This document shows, one piece after another, positions 18,490-27,698 of a stretch of 64,000 nucleotides of DNA. The DNA is from an uncultured Lachnospiraceae bacterium. Its GTDB lineage: Bacteria; Bacillota; Clostridia; Lachnospirales; Lachnospiraceae. Each line of letters starts with the position of its first letter. Within the stretch, counting starts at the first letter, position 1. Below the pieces are notes generated by a model. That model ran no database searches. It saw nothing but the letters and a program-made list of their open reading frames with translations, and was not told where the DNA came from. Location: the NCBI GenBank assembly GCA_902781655.1, contig CACZJZ010000012.1, positions 1 through 64,000 on the forward strand. Reading direction: 5' to 3'. A program made the position numbers and the translations under genes.

Positions 18490-19146
18490 ATGGCGACGAT
18501 TCAATCAGTCACAAAGATGACGGACAACCGGTTTGTGAATCTTTATAACGTGGAGGGAGTGAACAGCAAGGGACATCATTCCTGCTACAATGTGGCCTCC
18601 CGCGCGCGCAGCATCGGGGAGCTGAAGCTGACCACACATGCCAATCCGCCGGACGGCGTCGCAATTTATGCAATTGTCCGGGGAGAAGAGAAGAATGGCG
18701 CTTCCGGGGAGGACCGCGTTGTTCTCGTCCATCAGTACCGGTATCCGATCGACGGGTATCTGTATGAATTTCCGGCGGGGCTGATGGAATCCGGCGAGAG
18801 CATTCATGATGCGGCGGTGCGCGAGATGCATGAGGAGACCGGTCTTGTTCTCACACCGCTCTCCGTGGATCCGATGTATGAGGCGCCACGTTTTACGACG
18901 GTCGGGATGACAGACGAATCGGTGGCGATGGTCTATGGATATGCCGCCGGAGAGGTGAGCACGGATTATGAAGAGCCGGCAGAGGAGATCGGAATCGTTC
19001 TCGCGGATCGGCGCGAGGCGGCGCGGATTCTGCGGGAGGAGCGGGTGGCTGTGCAGTGCGCCTATCAGCTGATGCACTTTCTGACGGACCCGGAGCCGTT
19101 TGCTTTTCTCAGGCGTGCTTCAGAAGGCCGTGATGATCTTCCATGA
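18490..19146 (+). CDS. Nudix hydrolase (ADP-ribose/NDP-sugar pyrophosphatase-like)
   Basis: The 218-residue protein contains a perfect Nudix box, GLMESGESIHDAAVREMH followed by EETGL (about residues 97-119), matching Gx5Ex7REUxEExGU. The upstream YRYPIDGYLYEFPAG segment is the signature of the ADP-sugar pyrophosphatase branch. It probably hydrolyses ADP-ribose or a nucleotide sugar, which would fit housekeeping beside sugar-nucleotide genes. The chosen ATG at 18490 follows GGAGAAG. The open frame's earlier start at 18454 overlaps the glycosyltransferase. The last 38 bases overlap the convergent rhodanese-like gene. Confidence 0.88.
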   Translation: MATIQSVTKMTDNRFVNLYNVEGVNSKGHHSCYNVASRARSIGELKLTTHANPPDGVAIYAIVRGEEKNGASGEDRVVLVHQYRYPIDGYLYEFPAGLMESGESIHDAAVREMHEETGLVLTPLSVDPMYEAPRFTTVGMTDESVAMVYGYAAGEVSTDYEEPAEEIGIVLADRREAARILREERVAVQCAYQLMHFLTDPEPFAFLRRASEGRDDLP

Positions 19147-19426
19147 TGCCGCCGGCGACGCAGTGACGATAGCCGAGCTTCCGGAAGGCTTTCACGCCCT
19201 TCTTCGGCTGGTGATAGACACTGCCGATGACATACACGGTGGTCTCCTTATCGGGGACACGACCGAGGAGGAGCTCCGGCTTTTCCAGCGGGACGTTGAT
19301 GCTTCCGGCAATATAACCTGCGCGGTAAAGATCATGCGGACGCACGTCCACCAGGACGGCATTCTGTTCCGTGCGGCTCCGGTTGATACATTCATTGACG
19401 GTCAGGGTTTTGTGAAATAAACGCAT
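19109..19426 (-). CDS. Rhodanese-like domain protein lacking the catalytic cysteine
   Basis: The 105-residue protein matches a single rhodanese domain: VLVDVRPHDLYRAGYIAGSINVPL is the typical DVR...GHIxGAxNxPL core. The active-site loop, normally CxxGxRS, reads VIGSVYHQPKKGVKAFRKLGY, so the sulfur-carrying Cys is absent. The ending VAGGIMED is the usual VxGGxxxW region. It is probably not a sulfurtransferase and may bind or signal instead (inference). GAGGAG lies 12 bases before the ATG. It is on the opposite strand and overlaps the Nudix gene end by 38 bases. Confidence 0.8.
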   Translation of the reverse strand: MRLFHKTLTVNECINRSRTEQNAVLVDVRPHDLYRAGYIAGSINVPLEKPELLLGRVPDKETTVYVIGSVYHQPKKGVKAFRKLGYRHCVAGGIMEDHHGLLKHA

Positions 19427-19589
19427 TTCTATATTCGCTCCTCATGCCGGATTCTTACGGCAGCTCTGTGATGATTCCATAAAACATAGAAATGATCGGA
19501 ATCCTTTTTCCTATATAAAGCAATATAGCATATTCGGCGGCGGTCAAGGGAGGTTTCAGCGCAGAAGATGGGTGAATATTCTGACTCCG

Positions 19590-19619
19590 TGGACGGGCGG
19601 GACGGCGCGGGGGTATAAT
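19590..19619 (+). promoter_or_regulatory. Promoter of the pyrophosphatase gene
   Basis: A perfect TATAAT at 19614-19619 with TGGACG 18 bases upstream as a moderate -35. It is 59 bases before the ATG. Confidence 0.5.
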
Positions 19620-19646
19620 TGCACCAAAATTACAGGAGATTTGGAC

Positions 19647-19677
19647 GCCGCAGGGGGCGCGGCACGGAGGGTCAGGT
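19647..19677 (+). promoter_or_regulatory. Leader element copy C
   Basis: GCCGC-AGGGGGC-GCGGC hairpin followed by ACGGAGGGTCAGGT and the ATG. It lies between the promoter and the pyrophosphatase start. The GGAGGG part probably serves as ribosome site. Confidence 0.4.
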
Positions 19678-21345
19678 ATGATTGATATTTCAACGCAGCG
19701 GATTGTCCGCGTGATCGGGCACAAGAATCCGGACACGGATTCGATCTGCTCCGCGATTGCCTATGCATATTTGAAAAATCAGATCAGCAGCGAGCCGCAC
19801 GAGCCGCGGCGCGCGGGTGAGATCAGCAAGGAAACCGCCTTTGTGCTGAATCATTTTGGCGTGGAGCCGCCAAGGCTCTCGGTCGATATGAGTCCGAACA
19901 TCGGGAACATCGACATCCGGCAGGAGCCGGGTGTGGACGGGCAGATGAGCTGCCGCGCCGCCTGGCAGCGGATGAATGACCGGCATATCGATACGCTGTG
20001 TATTACCAATGAGGAAGGAGAGCTTCAGGGTCTGATTACGCTGAAGGATATCGCCAACGCGAACATGGAGCTGTTCAACACGGCGGTCCTGGGAGAGGCG
20101 AAAACAAGCTACAAGAATCTGCTGGAGGTACTGGATGGCAGGATGCTGGTCGGGGATCCGGACGGAGTGATCACCGAGGGACATCTCCACGTGGGGACGA
20201 GCCCGGAGGCAATGGCGGAGCTGGTGAAGCCGGGGGATCTGGTGATGGTTTCGAACCGGTACGAGGCGCAGATGTGCGCGATTGACTACGGCGCAGCCTG
20301 CCTGGTGGTGTGTATGGATGCCGCCGTGCCGGAAATTCTGCTGAAGCGGGCGAAGGACGGAGGGTGCGCCGTCGTGCAGACGCACTATGACACCTATGCC
20401 GCTGCGCGCCTCGTGACCATGGCGGCGCCCATCCGGCATTTTGCCGTGACGCAGGACATGGTGACCTTCAATCTCAAAACGCCGATCGAGGAAGCAAGAA
20501 AGGTCATGGCGAGCCTCAGACACCGCTATTTTCCGATCACGGACAAGGAAAATCACTATGTGGGCGTCATCAGCCGGAGAAATTTTTTGAATATGCACCG
20601 CAAGAAGGTGATTCTGGTGGACCACAATGAGCAGAGTCAGGCGGTGGACGGTCTTGAGGAGGCAAACATTCTCGAGATCATAGATCATCACCGCATCGGC
20701 ACGCTGGAGACGAGCGGGCCTGTTTATTTCCGCAATGAGCCGGTGGGCTGCACCTCGACGATTCTCTTCGAGATGTATCAGGAGAACAAGGTGGAGATTC
20801 CGAAGCAGATCGCGGGGCTGATGCTGTCCGCCATTCTCTCGGACACGCTCATGTTCCACTCTCCGACCTGCACGATGTTTGACAAGGCTGCAGCAAGGGA
20901 GCTTGCAGGCATCGCGGGAGAACAAATTGAGGAGTACGGACCGAAGATGTTTGAGGCGGGAGAGGATCTGACCGGCCGGAGCGCGGAGGAACTGCTGTAC
21001 ACGGATTTCAAGGAATTTGACATCGGGGAGTACACACTGTCTTTGGGACAGGGCTTCTTTATGAGCCGCCGCGCCTACGAGAAGGCAAGAAAGCTGATTC
21101 TCGGTATCCTGCCCGCGGAGCGCGAGCACACGGGAAAGGATCTGGTGTTCTATATGCTGACCTATGTGCCAGAGCAGCGCACACGTCTTCTGTATGATGG
21201 AAAGGAGGCGGACGCGCTGGTGAGTCAGTCGTTCGGCGTGAAGGCAGAGCACGGGGAGGCGGATCTGCCGGGTGTGGTGAGCCGCAAGAAGCAGCTGATT
21301 CCTCCGCTCCGGGAACAGATTCTGAGCGGAAATCTGCATTTGTGA
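19678..21345 (+). CDS. ppaC: Family II Mn-dependent inorganic pyrophosphatase with CBS-DRTGG insert
   Basis: The 555-residue protein is a DHH-family pyrophosphatase (PPi to 2 Pi, cytoplasmic). Metal-site motifs are GHKNPDTDS (14-22), DHNE (315-318) and DHH (336-338), and SRKKQL near the C-terminus binds substrate. The plain enzyme is about 310 residues. The extra region here holds CBS domain 1 (about 80-130), a DRTGG domain (about 135-245) and CBS domain 2 (about 250-307). In clostridial relatives this insert binds adenine nucleotides and regulates activity, with AMP inhibiting and diadenosine polyphosphates activating. Both strands show long open frames here, but only this one has the motifs. 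MalQ follows 15 bases later. Confidence 0.92.
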   Translation: MIDISTQRIVRVIGHKNPDTDSICSAIAYAYLKNQISSEPHEPRRAGEISKETAFVLNHFGVEPPRLSVDMSPNIGNIDIRQEPGVDGQMSCRAAWQRMNDRHIDTLCITNEEGELQGLITLKDIANANMELFNTAVLGEAKTSYKNLLEVLDGRMLVGDPDGVITEGHLHVGTSPEAMAELVKPGDLVMVSNRYEAQMCAIDYGAACLVVCMDAAVPEILLKRAKDGGCAVVQTHYDTYAAARLVTMAAPIRHFAVTQDMVTFNLKTPIEEARKVMASLRHRYFPITDKENHYVGVISRRNFLNMHRKKVILVDHNEQSQAVDGLEEANILEIIDHHRIGTLETSGPVYFRNEPVGCTSTILFEMYQENKVEIPKQIAGLMLSAILSDTLMFHSPTCTMFDKAAARELAGIAGEQIEEYGPKMFEAGEDLTGRSAEELLYTDFKEFDIGEYTLSLGQGFFMSRRAYEKARKLILGILPAEREHTGKDLVFYMLTYVPEQRTRLLYDGKEADALVSQSFGVKAEHGEADLPGVVSRKKQLIPPLREQILSGNLHL

Positions 21346-21360
21346 CGAGAGCAGGAGGAA

Positions 21361-22869
21361 ATGAGTTTGAAACGTGCAGCTGGTATTTTGTATCCGATCT
21401 TTTCTCTGCCGTCCCGGTTCGGGATCGGCAGTCTCTCTCAGGAGGCGTTTGATTTTGTCGATTTTCTGAAGGCAGCGGGGCAGAGCGCCTGGCAGATTCT
21501 GCCGGTCGGGCCGACGGGCTTCGGCAATTCACCGTATCAGCCGCTCTCCGCGTTTGCAGGGAATCCATATTTTATTTCGCCGGAGAAACTGATCGAGGAA
21601 GAGCTGCTCTCCTGGGACGAATGCAATGCCATCGACTTCGGACAGAATCCGGAGAAGGTGGATTACGGCAAAATCTATGCCGGCCGCAGGACACTTCTGC
21701 GGACAGCATTCGCTCATTTTAAGGAGCAGGGCGGACTGGGTAGTCCGGCTTTCGTACAGTATGCGAAGGAGCAGGCGGACTGGCTGGATGATTATGCGCT
21801 GTTCTGCGCGCTCAAGGAGCATTTTGACGGCGCATCCTGGGTGGACTGGGAGGAAGCGTACCGCGAGCGCGATGCCAAAGTGCTTGATATGGCGGCGCTG
21901 GAGCTGCAGGAGGAGGTGAATTTCTACCGTTTCCAGCAGTTTCTGTTTGACAGGCAATGGACCGCGCTGCACGAATACGCAGCAAAAAACGGGATTCAGA
22001 TCATCGGCGATATTCCGTTCTATGTCTCGCTCGACAGTGCGGACGCCTGGTCGCATCCGGAGGTGTTCCGGATGACGCCGCAGCATATCCCGGAGGTGGT
22101 CGCAGGCTGCCCGCCGGACGCGTTTTCCGCAACCGGCCAGCTGTGGGGCAATCCGATCTATGACTGGAGGACACAGAAAAAGAAGAAGTATCCCTGGTGG
22201 ATCCGCCGCATGGCAAGGTGCATGGCGCTGTTCGATGTCATCCGGATCGATCATTTTCACGGCTTCTGCAGTTATTATGCGGTGCCCTATGGGGACGAGA
22301 CGGCGGAGAACGGAACGCTGGAGAAGGGACCCGGCATGGATTTCTTCCGGGTGCTCCGTGCGGAACTCGGGGAGGTACCGATTATCGCGGAGGATCTCGG
22401 CAATGTGACGGCGGAGAACCGGAAATTACTGGAGGATACCGGCTTTCCGGGCATGAAGATTCTGCAGTTCGCGTTCACAAGCTGGAACAGCGTTTACCTG
22501 CCGTTCCGCCATATCAGGAACTGTGTGGTTTACACCGGAACGCATGACAATCCCACGACGCGCGAGTGGATTGAGGAAATTCCGGACGGAAGCCGTGACT
22601 ATGCCCGCCGCTACATACATTCGGAAAACACCGACTATGGCGCTTTTACCTGGGATTTTATCCGGGAGGCGTACCGTTCTGTGGCGGATCTGTGCATCAT
22701 TCCGATCCAGGACTACCTGGTGAAGGGGCGGGAGGCACGCATCAATACGCCGGGACAGGCGGATGGAAACTGGGAGTGGCGGATTCTGCCGCACTTTCTT
22801 TCTGACGATCTGGCACGGAGCATCCGCGGACTCGCCGAGCTGTACGGACGGCTGCCCGCGGAAAACTGA
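21361..22869 (+). CDS. malQ: 4-alpha-glucanotransferase (amylomaltase)
   Basis: The 502-residue GH77 enzyme transfers alpha-1,4-glucan segments between maltodextrins and releases glucose. It matches the family length. Catalytic residues are visible: nucleophile Asp297 in DVIRIDHFHGF, acid/base Glu344 in IIAEDLGNVT, and the stabilising Asp in YTGTHDNPTT (about 396). The opening GILYPIFSLPSRFGIGSL and FGNSPYQPLSAFAGNPYFIS are classic. A GAGGAAATG ribosome site directly precedes the start. It probably works with glycogen or starch-derived dextrins in the cytoplasm. A GH88-like gene follows 44 bases later. Confidence 0.94.
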   Translation: MSLKRAAGILYPIFSLPSRFGIGSLSQEAFDFVDFLKAAGQSAWQILPVGPTGFGNSPYQPLSAFAGNPYFISPEKLIEEELLSWDECNAIDFGQNPEKVDYGKIYAGRRTLLRTAFAHFKEQGGLGSPAFVQYAKEQADWLDDYALFCALKEHFDGASWVDWEEAYRERDAKVLDMAALELQEEVNFYRFQQFLFDRQWTALHEYAAKNGIQIIGDIPFYVSLDSADAWSHPEVFRMTPQHIPEVVAGCPPDAFSATGQLWGNPIYDWRTQKKKKYPWWIRRMARCMALFDVIRIDHFHGFCSYYAVPYGDETAENGTLEKGPGMDFFRVLRAELGEVPIIAEDLGNVTAENRKLLEDTGFPGMKILQFAFTSWNSVYLPFRHIRNCVVYTGTHDNPTTREWIEEIPDGSRDYARRYIHSENTDYGAFTWDFIREAYRSVADLCIIPIQDYLVKGREARINTPGQADGNWEWRILPHFLSDDLARSIRGLAELYGRLPAEN

Positions 22870-22887
22870 GAGAACAGGGCGGTTTGT

Positions 22888-22913
22888 GACAGGACGCGGC
22901 AGGGGTATAAACG
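22888..22913 (+). promoter_or_regulatory. Leader element copy D
   Basis: GACAGGACGCGGCAGGGG followed by TATAAACG and the ATG. The right half of the shared element is well kept, while the left hairpin arm is poor. Confidence 0.35.
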
Positions 22914-23957
22914 ATGGAAGAACACAACTGGATTCAGGAATCTGCTGATAAAATCCGTGACAAGCTTGCGGCAGCCGCAGAGCGAAACCAGGGCAGGCTG
23001 CCGTTCGGGCGGAGTACAGAGCAGACGAGGGAAGATTACTTTCGCACAGGAAATCCATTCTGCTGGGAGAACGGACTGAACGGCGGATTGATGTGGCAGA
23101 TGGTTCATGCGACGCAGGATCGGACCTGCATGAGGAACGCAGTGGACCTCGAGAGCGCGCTGGCGGGAAATCTGCGGAGTCCGGAGAAGCTCGGACCGGT
23201 GGCAGGCTATCAGTTTCTGCCGACGGCGGTCGCCAATTTTCATATGACCAGAAATGAGGTCTCAAAACAGCGGGGGCTGGATGCGGCGAAAGCGATGGCC
23301 GGCTGCTTCCTCCCCGGGAAGGGGTATCTTGCGCTCTGCCCGCTGCTGGCGGGGCCGGCACCTTCTGTCGATTCTCTCCTGCAGCTCCCGCTGCTGTACT
23401 GGGCGAGCGAGACGACGCGGGATGAGACGTATCGCGGGATGGCCGCGCTGCATGCGGCGGCGGTGATGCATCAGCTTGTGCGGGAGGACGGATCCGTACT
23501 GCCGGCAGACGAGGCGGGCAGCAGGGCTGGTGCACAGGCGCTGGCGCTCTATGGCTTTGGATTGAGCTATCTGCACACGTCGGATCAGCAGTTTCTGAAG
23601 GCAGCTGAAAAGACTGCCGCCTATTTCCTGTCAGAACTCCCGGAAAGCGGCCGGGTGCCGGAGATACTGGGAGCAGAAGAGCAGGCGGGAGAGAATGATT
23701 TTGCCGCGGCAGCCGCGTCATGCGGTCTGATTCTGCTGTCCGGACTGGTGAAGGAGGACAAGGACAATGTCCCGCCCGTGAGTGCGGCGCTCGCACGCGC
23801 TTACGCCGTCGCGGCGCTGCGGATGCTGCAGGCGCTCTGCCGGGACCGCGTGGATTACCGGGCGGAGACAGACACGCTGCTCGGCGATCCGGTCGGGGAT
23901 TATTTCCTGACGGAGGCAGTGTGGAAGCTGATTGGAAGGGAACTGTTCATCTGGTGA
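22914..23957 (+). CDS. Diverged GH88/unsaturated-glucuronyl-hydrolase-like protein
   Basis: The 347-residue protein has the alpha/alpha-toroid pattern of GH88. ENGLNGGLMWQMVHAT, PSVDSLLQLPLLYWASETT (Asp153 at the place of the second catalytic Asp), HQLVREDGS and ALYGFGLSYLHTSDQQFL align to the family. Two usual landmarks are changed: the HDLGF block with the first catalytic Asp reads VAGYQF, and the W-x-R-G-x-A-W-A block reads SRAGAQALA. It may be inactive or have a different substrate. True GH88 enzymes cleave unsaturated uronic acids from pectin or glycosaminoglycan fragments. No signal peptide is present. The hexuronate genes at 32.7-35.5 kb are in the same window. Confidence 0.65.
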   Translation: MEEHNWIQESADKIRDKLAAAAERNQGRLPFGRSTEQTREDYFRTGNPFCWENGLNGGLMWQMVHATQDRTCMRNAVDLESALAGNLRSPEKLGPVAGYQFLPTAVANFHMTRNEVSKQRGLDAAKAMAGCFLPGKGYLALCPLLAGPAPSVDSLLQLPLLYWASETTRDETYRGMAALHAAAVMHQLVREDGSVLPADEAGSRAGAQALALYGFGLSYLHTSDQQFLKAAEKTAAYFLSELPESGRVPEILGAEEQAGENDFAAAAASCGLILLSGLVKEDKDNVPPVSAALARAYAVAALRMLQALCRDRVDYRAETDTLLGDPVGDYFLTEAVWKLIGRELFIW

Positions 23958-24062
23958 GGTCTTGAACGTGATGACGACGTGCCACGTTCAGATGATGACT
24001 TGTGCCACAGGTGCGGCTGGTCCGATCCGGGAGAAGATTCATCAGGTCTTTCTCCCGCGGCT

Positions 24063-24092
24063 GCCGTAAAGGCGCGGCGAAGGGGTATCACA
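24063..24092 (+). promoter_or_regulatory. Leader element copy E
   Basis: GCCGT-AAAGGC-GCGGC hairpin followed by GAAGGGGTATCACA and the moxR ATG. A longer hairpin, CGGGAGAA...TTCTCCCG (24029-24058), lies just upstream. Confidence 0.4.
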
Positions 24093-25052
24093 ATGAAAAA
24101 CGGGAAGGCGACAGCGGAAGCGATTATCCAGAATGTCAGAAGAGTGATTATCGGCAGGGACGAGGTGATCCGCCTCACAGCGGCATCGCTGATTTCCGGC
24201 GGACATATCCTGCTTGAGGATGTCCCGGGAACAGGCAAAACCATGCTGGCACGGTCGCTCGCCCGGAGCATCGACGGCAGATTCGCCCGGATTCAGTTCA
24301 CACCGGACCTGCTTCCCACGGATATCACAGGACTCAACGTTTGGCAGCAGAAGACGGAGGATTTTGCCTTTCATCCGGGTCCGGTCTTCACCAATATCCT
24401 GCTGGCAGATGAGATCAACCGGGCGACGCCGCGCACGCAGGCGGGGCTTCTCGAATGCATGGAGGAGCGGCAGGTCACGGTCGACGGGGAGACAAGACTG
24501 CTGGAGGAGCCGTTTTTCGTGATTGCCACGCAAAATCCGATCGAAACAGCGGGGACGTTTCCACTTCCGGAGGCGCAGCTCGACCGGTTCCAGCTTCGTC
24601 TGTCCATGGGACTGCCGGATAAGGAGGAGGAGATCGCCATCATGGACCGTCATCTGCACGGGGATGCGCTCCCTTCCCTTGAGCCGGTGGCAGCCCTGTC
24701 CGATATTCTGGAGGCGAGAAAAGAGGCCTCTGCGGTGCATGTCTCAGAGACGGTGAAATCGTATCTGGCGGACATCATCATGGCGACGCGCACGCGCCGT
24801 GACCTCGCCGCGGGGGCGAGTCCGCGGGCCAGTCTGTCGGTGCTCCGCATCTGTCAGGTGCTCGCGCTCCTGAATGGACGGGATTATGTGGTACCGGAGG
24901 ATATCAAGGAAGCAGCGGTGCCCGCGATCGCGCACCGGCTGACGCCCCTTCGGACCTATGCAGCGGCACAGGACACGCGGGAGGTGGTGAGGCAGATTCT
25001 GAACGAGGTGCCGGTCCCGACGGAGGAGGCGCTGGCGGGAGGGAATACATGA
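24093..25052 (+). CDS. MoxR-family AAA+ ATPase
   Basis: The 319-residue AAA+ protein has Walker A DVPGTGKT (about 43-50), Walker B LLADEINRA (about 104-112), sensor 1 FVIATQNPIE and the C-terminal helical lid. MoxR ATPases act as chaperones that activate or assemble membrane and von Willebrand-type protein complexes. The start ATG 24093 follows AAGGGG; upstream codons in the same frame (from 23979) look non-coding. Its last four bases overlap the DUF58 gene (ATGA), a classic MoxR-DUF58 pairing. The target of the complex is unknown here. Confidence 0.9.
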   Translation: MKNGKATAEAIIQNVRRVIIGRDEVIRLTAASLISGGHILLEDVPGTGKTMLARSLARSIDGRFARIQFTPDLLPTDITGLNVWQQKTEDFAFHPGPVFTNILLADEINRATPRTQAGLLECMEERQVTVDGETRLLEEPFFVIATQNPIETAGTFPLPEAQLDRFQLRLSMGLPDKEEEIAIMDRHLHGDALPSLEPVAALSDILEARKEASAVHVSETVKSYLADIIMATRTRRDLAAGASPRASLSVLRICQVLALLNGRDYVVPEDIKEAAVPAIAHRLTPLRTYAAAQDTREVVRQILNEVPVPTEEALAGGNT

Positions 25053-26203
25053 TCATTTTGATCGTACCCGCCGTGATTCTGGTGCTTCTGATGACGGAGC
25101 GGATGCTGTTCCGGCGCTGCTGGGACAGGGCGCTCGGCGCGGTGCTCTCCTTTGACGCGCAGCCGGCTGTCGAGGGCGGAACCAGCAGCCTGACGGAGGT
25201 CATCACAAATGGGAAGGCAATCCCGGTTCCGGTGCTGGAGGTGGGTTTTGCACTCGACACAGGGCTTCGCCTCAGAGACGCCGGAAATCAGACTGTCTCC
25301 GATCAGACGAATGCGGTCGACGTGTTCAGTGTGCGCGGGCATGAAAAAATCACGCGGAAGCTGACGGTGGACTGCCGCAGGCGCGGATATTATGTCATCA
25401 ACCGGACAAGTCTGGTAGCGCATGATTTTCTGAGCCGGGAGGCGGGATACTGCAATCTGGAGCAGAATACACATCTGTATGTCTACCCGGGTGAGTTTCC
25501 GCCGGAGGGGCTGGAGCTGCCTCTCGAGAAAATCATGGGGGAAATCAGCACGCGGCGGTTTCTGTATGAGGACATCTTCCTGCGCCGCGGCGTGCGCGAC
25601 TACGTCCCGACGGATCCGCAGAGCAGGGTGAACTGGAAAGCCTCGGCGAGAACCGGCAGTCTGAAGGTGAACCTGTCCGATCATTCCGCGGGACAGAGCG
25701 TGCGGATTCTTCTGAATCTGGATGAACCGACGATCTGGTACCCTGAAGCTGTATTGGAGGACAGTATCCGGCTTGCGGCCTCGCTCGCCCGGGTGTTGAT
25801 ACAGCGCCAGATTTCTGTCAGCATGCTCACCAATGGAGAGGACATGGGCCGGGAGTTGGGCATTACGGCGGCAGCCGCCGGTATGGCGCTCGGGGAGGGC
25901 GTTTCAGCAGGACACCTCGCCCGCGTCAATGAACTGCTTGCAAGAATTGATCTGCGGCTTAAGCGGCCGGCATTTTCCGGCTTTCTGCGGGAGGAGACGG
26001 AGAGGGCTGCAGGAGAGGGAGGACAGAGCGGTGTGACGCGCGTTCTGATCTCTTCCTCCCGGCGGGAGGATGTCTCGGAGGCAGCGGCAGGTCTTTCCGC
26101 GGTGCGGGGAGGTCTCCTCTGGCTCTGCCCGCTCGCGAAGGACATGAAGGACGAACCGGTTCCGGAGAACGTGGATTTTGTCAGGCTGGATTGCCGGGGA
26201 TGA
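25049..26203 (+). CDS. DUF58 protein, partner of MoxR
   Basis: The 384-residue protein starts with one transmembrane helix (IILIVPAVILVLLM), then a beta-rich domain and the DUF58 signature RRGVRDYVPTDPQSRVNWKASARTG at about 185-205 (form of GxRxYxPGDxxRxIxWxxxAR). The C-terminal half is von Willebrand A-like with VRILLNLDEP as the first strand, but the metal-ion DxSxS site is DEP and appears incomplete. It overlaps moxR by four bases, so the two are translationally coupled. The function of such operons (envelope integrity, secretion or stress) is not established for this organism. Confidence 0.82.
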   Translation: MIILIVPAVILVLLMTERMLFRRCWDRALGAVLSFDAQPAVEGGTSSLTEVITNGKAIPVPVLEVGFALDTGLRLRDAGNQTVSDQTNAVDVFSVRGHEKITRKLTVDCRRRGYYVINRTSLVAHDFLSREAGYCNLEQNTHLYVYPGEFPPEGLELPLEKIMGEISTRRFLYEDIFLRRGVRDYVPTDPQSRVNWKASARTGSLKVNLSDHSAGQSVRILLNLDEPTIWYPEAVLEDSIRLAASLARVLIQRQISVSMLTNGEDMGRELGITAAAAGMALGEGVSAGHLARVNELLARIDLRLKRPAFSGFLREETERAAGEGGQSGVTRVLISSSRREDVSEAAAGLSAVRGGLLWLCPLAKDMKDEPVPENVDFVRLDCRG

Positions 26204-26254
26204 TGGTGCCCAGCGGCATTCTGGAGCAGGGATTAATATTGATCGGGGAGGCAG

Positions 26255-27697
26255 ATGGAGGAACGGTTTATTACAACGGAATCGGCCGCGAAGATGCGGC
26301 TTCGAACGGGCAATAATCTGGTACTGACCGGAACAGCCGCCATCTGGCTTCAGCAGCTGCTGCTCGCTGGCAGCCGCGGGAGAGCGGCGCTTGCGTCCAT
26401 GCATGTTCCTGTGGCTGGCAGCCTATGTGGACTGCTGGCTGGGCTTCTCCCTGTGGGATACGCACTGTGGGCAGAATTTCTGCAGAAGCAGGTGAGCCGT
26501 TTCGGCTTTTATACCCTCGGGCACCTGGCCGGTGTGGCTGCGGTTCTTCTTCTCACGCCATGGGCAGCAAGCCGGATGCTGTCTCTTCCGTTCTGTCTTA
26601 TCATTCTCACGGTCTCCTACTATGCCAGGATCCATGAAAGACTCCTGATTTATCCTTCGCCGATGGCGCTCGTCCCAGGATTGCTCCTGTATCTTGCGGC
26701 TGCCTTCATGGGCAGGACGGACCTTGGAGTTACGGCATTTCTCGGGGAACTGTGCAGCGGCATCCTGTTATTGCTCTATCGGGGACAGGACAGTCTGGAG
26801 ACTGCGCTCGATCAGATTCCAAAAGGTGGGACAGTCCCTTATGACCGCATCCGGCAGGCCTACGCGAGGTCGATGGGAAAGTGGGTCGGGGCCGGTGCTG
26901 CCGCGGCGGGGCTTCTGCTTCTTTTTCGTTCAGGCCGTCGGCTGTTTGAACTGGCGGGCAGTGCCGTCCGGGCGCTTGCGAGGCTCATTCTGCGAGGCGT
27001 GTTCTATCTGCTTTCGCTGCTTCATACAGGAGAAAGCGCCGAACAGGGTTCGTCCTCTGCAGCCATGCCGGAGCCGATGGAGGCAGGAGAACCCCTGTCA
27101 GATGGAATGCAGCGCTTCCTTGATATTCTCTGGCGCGTGGTGACTGCTGCGGTGGTGGCGCTCGCCGCCTGGCTGATTTTCCGTGCTGTCCGCGCCGCCG
27201 TCCGTTCTCTGATGCAGCGCTTTGCAAGTGCACACATCTGGGGGACGGACAAGGTTGAATACTATGATGTCCGGGAGAGGGTGAGACAGGCAAAATCGCC
27301 GGTGCGGGCAAAGCCCGGTTTCTTCGACCGCAGTCCCTCTGCCGGAATCCGGCGCCGGTATGCCGCATGTCTTCGAGGGGGACCGGGCGCAGCAAAACTG
27401 CGCAGAAGTGATACGCCGCGGGAACTGGAGCAGCATGCATTTCCGGACAGGAAAGGGATGAGGGGCGGAACTGCGCAGAATCAGGAGAGCGCGCAGGAGG
27501 CATCCCGTTACGCAGAGATTCCTTCCGGCACTCCATACACGCGCACCGGAAACGTAGGGGCAGCAGAGGAAGCACAGGAGTCCGTGGAACTCATGCACAG
27601 GCTGTATGAGAAAGCAAGGTATTCCGATGAGGCATGCACGGCGGAGGAGCTTGCTGCTGTGAGACGGGCGGCAAAATTACTGGAGCGTCAGGTATGA
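26255..27697 (+). CDS. Multi-pass membrane protein of the MoxR-DUF58 operon
   Basis: The 480-residue protein has several hydrophobic helices in its first 220 residues (for example about 55-75, 95-115, 130-150, 215-230) and one near 295-315 (VVTAAVVALAAWLIFRAV). A basic, low-complexity linker follows. The C-terminal ending VELMHRLYEKARYSDEACTAEELAAVRRAAKLLE resembles the tail of DUF4129 proteins, which often accompany MoxR and DUF58 genes together with transglutaminase-like domains. No transglutaminase Cys-His-Asp motif is seen. It probably forms the membrane part of the complex (inference). The gap to the DUF58 gene is 51 bases. Confidence 0.65.
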   Translation: MEERFITTESAAKMRLRTGNNLVLTGTAAIWLQQLLLAGSRGRAALASMHVPVAGSLCGLLAGLLPVGYALWAEFLQKQVSRFGFYTLGHLAGVAAVLLLTPWAASRMLSLPFCLIILTVSYYARIHERLLIYPSPMALVPGLLLYLAAAFMGRTDLGVTAFLGELCSGILLLLYRGQDSLETALDQIPKGGTVPYDRIRQAYARSMGKWVGAGAAAAGLLLLFRSGRRLFELAGSAVRALARLILRGVFYLLSLLHTGESAEQGSSSAAMPEPMEAGEPLSDGMQRFLDILWRVVTAAVVALAAWLIFRAVRAAVRSLMQRFASAHIWGTDKVEYYDVRERVRQAKSPVRAKPGFFDRSPSAGIRRRYAACLRGGPGAAKLRRSDTPRELEQHAFPDRKGMRGGTAQNQESAQEASRYAEIPSGTPYTRTGNVGAAEEAQESVELMHRLYEKARYSDEACTAEELAAVRRAAKLLERQV

Positions 27698-27698
27698 C

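Noticed and set aside
22426..23796. A 456-codon minus-strand open frame
   Set aside because: Pro/Ser/Arg-rich shadow of malQ and the GH88-like gene.
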